Assembly (NCBI RefSeq): GCF_016616885.1
Contig: NZ_CP067102.1
Location: 3,934,501 to 3,998,500 of the forward strand
Length of the DNA stretch: 64,000 bases
Source of the DNA: Bradyrhizobium diazoefficiens
GTDB lineage: Bacteria > Pseudomonadota > Alphaproteobacteria > Rhizobiales > Xanthobacteraceae
Reading direction: 5' to 3'
In this document: positions 61,197 through 64,000 of the stretch, in pieces
Layout: each line of letters opens with the position of its first letter
Numbering within the stretch: the stretch's first letter is position 1
Position numbers and translations under genes: made by a program
Notes under the pieces: generated by a model
Told to the model about the DNA's origin: nothing
What the model saw: only the letters and a program-made list of their open reading frames with translations
Databases searched by the model: none

Positions 61197-61334
61197 TGAG
61201 GGCGTCCTGTTCTTGTGGTCTGAAATCGCGCGGCATGCTGATTGGCGCCGCGCCCGGCGTCAAGCCGCGGCCTCACATCGCAACGATCGTGCTACGCATT
61301 GTCGCGTTCGCAAAATGAATCCTTCGCAATTGCG

Positions 61335-61919
61335 TCAGCTTTGTTCGCTCTTGTTTTTGGCTGCGCGATCAGAGGCTGCGGTGTCACCGCCGCCGACACT
61401 CATCCGATTGAGGGATAGACGCATGCCCTGCGTCGGTGCAGGCGGGCGCTTGGAACTGAGTGTCCGCGAATTGACGCCCATCCAGGAGATCTCCGACGAC
61501 AGCCGGCCATATTCAATTTTTGGGCAGCGGTTCATCACGACCTTGATACCCGCGGCTTCGGCCTTCTCCGCCGCCGCATCGTCGCGCGCGCCAAGCTGCA
61601 TCCAGATCACTTTCGGCAGCGGATCGAGTGTGAGGGCCTCGTCGACGATAGGCATGATGTGGCTGGAGCTGCGAAAAATATCGATCATGTCGATGGGAAG
61701 GCCGATATCGCGGAGCGAGGCGACAAAGGGTTTTCCGAGCAGGTCCTTGCCGACATGACCGGGATTGACCGGGATCATGTCGTAGCCGCGCTGCGCCAGA
61801 TATTTGAACGCGAAATAGCTCGGCCGCACGTTGACCGGCGAGGCGCCGACCATCGCGATCGACTTCACGCTGTTGAGGATGCTGCGGATGTAATTGTCGG
61901 GATAGGCGTCGTGGTTCAT
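61335..61919 (-). CDS. CoA-binding domain protein (YccU type)
   Basis: 194 residues. The Rossmann-like CoA-binding fold has 'VKSIAMVGASPVNVRPSYFA', 'GYDMIPVNPGHVGKDLLGKP' and 'KVIWMQLGARDDAAAEKAEA' followed by 'NRCPKIEYGRLS'. The family (CoA_binding_2) is cytoplasmic and of unclear function. The start 'MNHDAYPDN' at 61919 is preferred since the upstream part of the frame is translated type B repeat. The C-terminal ~40 residues are polar and variable. Confidence 0.85.
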   Translation of the reverse strand: MNHDAYPDNYIRSILNSVKSIAMVGASPVNVRPSYFAFKYLAQRGYDMIPVNPGHVGKDLLGKPFVASLRDIGLPIDMIDIFRSSSHIMPIVDEALTLDPLPKVIWMQLGARDDAAAEKAEAAGIKVVMNRCPKIEYGRLSSEISWMGVNSRTLSSKRPPAPTQGMRLSLNRMSVGGGDTAASDRAAKNKSEQS

Positions 61920-61937
61920 GTGTCGTTCTTCTTCCTT

Positions 61938-62022
61938 GTCATTGCGAGGAGCGAAGCGACGAAGCAATCCAGTTTGTTTCCGTTGAGGAGTTTCTTGATT
62001 GCTTCGCTTCGCTCGCAATGAC
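61938..62022. repeat. Intergenic palindromic repeat, type B (second copy)
   Basis: 85 bp, starting GTCATTGCGAGGAGCG and ending GCTCGCAATGAC, same length and arms as the copy at 23757-23841. It separates the CoA-binding gene from the crotonase-fold gene. Confidence 0.85.
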
Positions 62023-62027
62023 GAATG

Positions 62028-62852
62028 TCACTCATCCCGCCATGTCGGCGTTCGCTTCTCGATGAAGGCGCCGATTCCTTCCTCGGCGTCGCGGGCCATC
62101 ATGTTCTCGGTCATCACCTCTGCCGCATAGCGATAGGCGTCCGCAAGGCTCATCTCGGCCTGGCGGTAGAACGCCTCCTTGCCGAGCTTGACGGTATAGG
62201 CGGACTTCAGCGCGACCTGTTGCGCCAGCGCGATCGCGGCGTCGCGCTCGGTGCCGGCGGCGACCACGCGATTGACAAGGCCGATCTCGCGGGCGCGCGC
62301 AGCCGGGACCGGCTCGCCCGTGAGCAGCATCTCCATCGCCTGCTTGCGCGGCACGTTGCGCGACAACGCCACCATCGGCGTTGAGCAGAACAGGCCGATG
62401 TCGACGCCGGGTGTGGCGAAGCTCGCCGCTTCCGACGCGATCGCAAGGTCGCAGCTCGCCACGAGCTGGCAGCCGGCCGCGGTGGCGATGCCCTGGACTG
62501 CTGCGACCACCGGCTTCGGCAGATGCACGATCGCCTGCATCATCGCGCTACAGGCGTTCATGATCTGCGCGAAATAAGCGCGGCCGCGATCCTGGTCACC
62601 GCGGCGCGCGGTGAGCTCCTTCATGTCATGGCCTGCGGAGAAGGCCGGCCCGTTGGCCGCGATGACGGCCGCGCGGATGCGCTTGTCCTCCGCGATTGCG
62701 TTGAGGCTCGCGTGCAATTGTCCGATCATCGACTCGGAGAGGCTGTTGCGTGCGGCAGGCCGGTTCAGCGTAAGCACGGCAACACTGCCGACGATCTCGC
62801 GCAGCAGGATCGGCGGTTGCGGGGAGGGGGCGGGGGCAGCCTGGACGGACAT
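62028..62852 (-). CDS. Enoyl-CoA hydratase/isomerase family protein (ECHDC3-like)
   Basis: 274 residues, crotonase fold: 'VGSVAVLTLNRPAARNSLSE', oxyanion-hole 'AFSAGHDMKEL' and 'KPVVAAVQGIATAAGCQLVA'. The two catalytic Glu of true hydratases seem absent: the first region reads 'AAGCQLVASCDL' (Gln at the Glu position) and the second 'FATPGVDIGLF'. This matches ECHDC3-type members. Activity is therefore uncertain; a hydrolase, isomerase or inactive role is possible. Divergent from the thioesterase gene. Confidence 0.85.
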   Translation of the reverse strand: MSVQAAPAPSPQPPILLREIVGSVAVLTLNRPAARNSLSESMIGQLHASLNAIAEDKRIRAAVIAANGPAFSAGHDMKELTARRGDQDRGRAYFAQIMNACSAMMQAIVHLPKPVVAAVQGIATAAGCQLVASCDLAIASEAASFATPGVDIGLFCSTPMVALSRNVPRKQAMEMLLTGEPVPAARAREIGLVNRVVAAGTERDAAIALAQQVALKSAYTVKLGKEAFYRQAEMSLADAYRYAAEVMTENMMARDAEEGIGAFIEKRTPTWRDE

Positions 62853-62937
62853 TCAAGGATTCCGTTTGGGATATTCCAGTTGGATGCTGGATATAACTTA
62901 ATGTAACAGGCGAGGACAATCGAGGGTGAGGGGCGGC

Positions 62938-63366
62938 ATGGCGTTAGCGAAAATGAGCGTGGCGGAGGTCGAGGAGTTTCTCCGTGACGAGTTTCCCCAG
63001 GCCTTCGGCGGCGACGACATTACGATCGAGAGCGCGGACGGCCAGACCTGCCTTTTGCGCCAGCGCTTCAGTGAGCGGATGCTGCGGCCGGGCGGAACCG
63101 TGTCCGGCCCGACGCTGATGGCTCTGGCCGATTTCGCCATGTACGTGGTGCTGCTGTCGGCGATCGGGCCGATCGGGCTCGCGGTGACCACCAATCTCAA
63201 CATCAATTTCCTGCGCAAGGGCCAGCCCGGGCAGGATGTGCTGGCGGAGGCCCGGCTGCTCAAGCTCGGCAAGCGCCTTGCGGTCGGTGAGGTGAACCTG
63301 TTGTCAGGGACCTCGCCCGATCCAATTGCCCATGTCACATCGACCTATTCCATTCCAAATGCTTGA
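62938..63366 (+). CDS. PaaI-type hotdog-fold thioesterase
   Basis: 142 residues, single hotdog domain: 'RQRFSERMLRPGGTVSGPTL', 'MALADFAMYVVLLSAIG' (the long central helix) and 'AVTTNLNINFLRKGQPGQDV'. Family members hydrolyse acyl- or aryl-CoA thioesters. ATG at 62938 with GAGGGG upstream is preferred to the GTG at 62926. It is divergent from the crotonase-fold gene (85 bp apart), suggesting a shared role in CoA-ester metabolism. Confidence 0.85.
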   Translation: MALAKMSVAEVEEFLRDEFPQAFGGDDITIESADGQTCLLRQRFSERMLRPGGTVSGPTLMALADFAMYVVLLSAIGPIGLAVTTNLNINFLRKGQPGQDVLAEARLLKLGKRLAVGEVNLLSGTSPDPIAHVTSTYSIPNA

Positions 63367-63525
63367 GCTTTTTGCAGGTAATATAGCACCATATTTTTAA
63401 GATGTTGATTTTGCTGCTTTAATTTCTGTCTTTGGGCATTGACCGTTGCGCGTCACTTCTCTAGAAAACCGCGCAGTCCGGTGCGGTGTTCGCGCCGATG
63501 TCTCCCCGTCCACGGAAACTCCGAT

Positions 63526-63990
63526 ATGAAAACCTTTTCGGCAAAGCCGGCTGAGGTGACGAAGAAGTGGGTACTGATCGACGCCAAGGGTCTGGTCGTC
63601 GGCCGTCTCGCCACCATCGTTGCCATGCGCCTGCGCGGCAAGCACCTCCCGACCTACACCCCGCACGTTGATTGCGGCGACAACGTCATCATCATCAATG
63701 CCCAGCATGCGGTCCTCACCGGCCGCAAGCGCGAGCAGAAGACCTATTACAAGCACACCGGCTATGTCGGCCACGTCAAGGAGCGCACCGCGCGCCAGAT
63801 CCTTGAAGGCAAGCATCCCGAGCGCGTGCTCGAGAAGGCCGTCGAGCGCATGATCCCGCGTGGTCCGCTTGGTCGCGTCCAGATGGGCAACCTCCGCGTT
63901 TATGGCGGTGCCGATCATCCGCACGAGGCCCAGACGCCCGAGAAGATCGACATCGCCAAGTTGAACCGCAAGAACACGAGGGCCGCATAA
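63526..63990 (+). CDS. rplM: 50S ribosomal protein L13
   Basis: 154 residues: '[20 protein letters not shown]', '[20 protein letters not shown]', '[20 protein letters not shown]', and '[20 protein letters not shown]'. Early-binding 50S subunit protein. The ATG at 63526 gives the conserved N-terminus; longer frames are not needed. rpsI begins 2 bp after the stop, the standard rplM-rpsI operon. The AT-rich leader upstream (~63380-63430) probably holds the promoter. Confidence 0.97.
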   Translation: MKTFSAKPAEVTKKWVLIDAKGLVVGRLATIVAMRLRGKHLPTYTPHVDCGDNVIIINAQHAVLTGRKREQKTYYKHTGYVGHVKERTARQILEGKHPERVLEKAVERMIPRGPLGRVQMGNLRVYGGADHPHEAQTPEKIDIAKLNRKNTRAA

Positions 63991-63992
63991 TC

Positions 63993-64000
63993 ATGGCCGA
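63993..64000 (+). CDS. rpsI: Start of ribosomal protein S9 gene (truncated by window end)
   Basis: Only ATGGCCGA is visible, 2 bp after rplM. The assignment rests on the almost universal rplM-rpsI order and not on sequence. Confidence 0.55.

Noticed and set aside
61197..61334. A SAM-II riboswitch upstream of metY
   Set aside because: A GAGGCCGCGGCTTG stretch on the minus strand is faintly similar, but the conserved ACGTTAAA and GCTAAAG-type core is missing.
1..64000. CRISPR arrays or a prophage
   Set aside because: No regularly spaced direct repeats with unique spacers, and no phage structural, lysis or integrase genes other than IS transposases were seen.

Overview
The window looks like a chromosomal segment of a Bradyrhizobium-type alphaproteobacterium. 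It is GC-rich, with a Rhizobiales Porin_2 outer-membrane porin, GcrA, an LdtR-type MarR regulator, a K+-insensitive proton-pumping pyrophosphatase, and families of intergenic palindromic repeats typical of that group. This assignment comes from gene content and order. No database search was run.

Layout. 1-8.4 kb: an accessory-looking stretch with the end of a TPR/ATPase signalling protein, a gltS remnant, a membrane protein + HlyD pair, a patatin, an exported beta-carbonic anhydrase, an LssY-C protein and a membrane-bound class III adenylate/guanylate cyclase. 8.8-10.1 kb: ldtR and two small conserved-type genes. 10.1-15.3 kb: an OLD-family (ATPase + Toprim) nuclease gene split by a complete IS66-family element with an exact 8-bp target duplication; removing the element restores one 603-codon frame. 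15.5-21.3 kb: housekeeping block glyA-nrdR-ribD-ribE-ribH-nusB-thiL (one-carbon metabolism, dNTP control, riboflavin, thiamine). 21.6-30.3 kb: hppA, a Bug-type solute-binding protein, bamE, a cytochrome bc1 chaperone-like gene, yceD, then plsX-fabH-ihfA-merR (phospholipid and fatty-acid initiation plus IHF alpha) and a tRNA-Pro(GGG).

30.3-47.9 kb: an IS481-family insertion beside the tRNA, then mainly catabolic or regulatory genes: a TetR/esterase divergent pair, an SDR, a hydrolase-fold protein, MarR regulators, the porin, gcrA, a formamidase-like enzyme, YdcF, DUF169, two tandem saccharopine-dehydrogenase-like paralogs, and a FAD monooxygenase divergent from a MarR gene across an operator-like palindrome. 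47.9-57.1 kb: an exopolysaccharide locus with an O-antigen ligase/polymerase-like protein, a polyprenyl-phosphate sugar-1-phosphate transferase, a GT4 glycosyltransferase, a Wzz/GumC-type chain-length protein, a FemAB/GNAT-like acyltransferase and a polysaccharide-deacetylase-fold protein. Two of these carry degenerate catalytic motifs. 57.1-64 kb: DUF2842, ctaA/COX15, a secreted protein, a methyltransferase, metY, a CoA-binding protein, a crotonase-fold protein, a PaaI thioesterase, rplM and the first bases of rpsI.

Most noteworthy: the precisely IS66-interrupted OLD nuclease, an inferred lost phage-defence or DNA-repair function; the pRiA4b ORF-3-like passenger gene inside that IS; the deacetylase-fold protein without its metal ligands; a string of hairpins ending in a terminator between the porin and gcrA that may be a small RNA; and tandem hairpins with a compensatory base change between ctaA and its convergent neighbour. 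I did not find a clearly new multi-gene system, CRISPR array or prophage.
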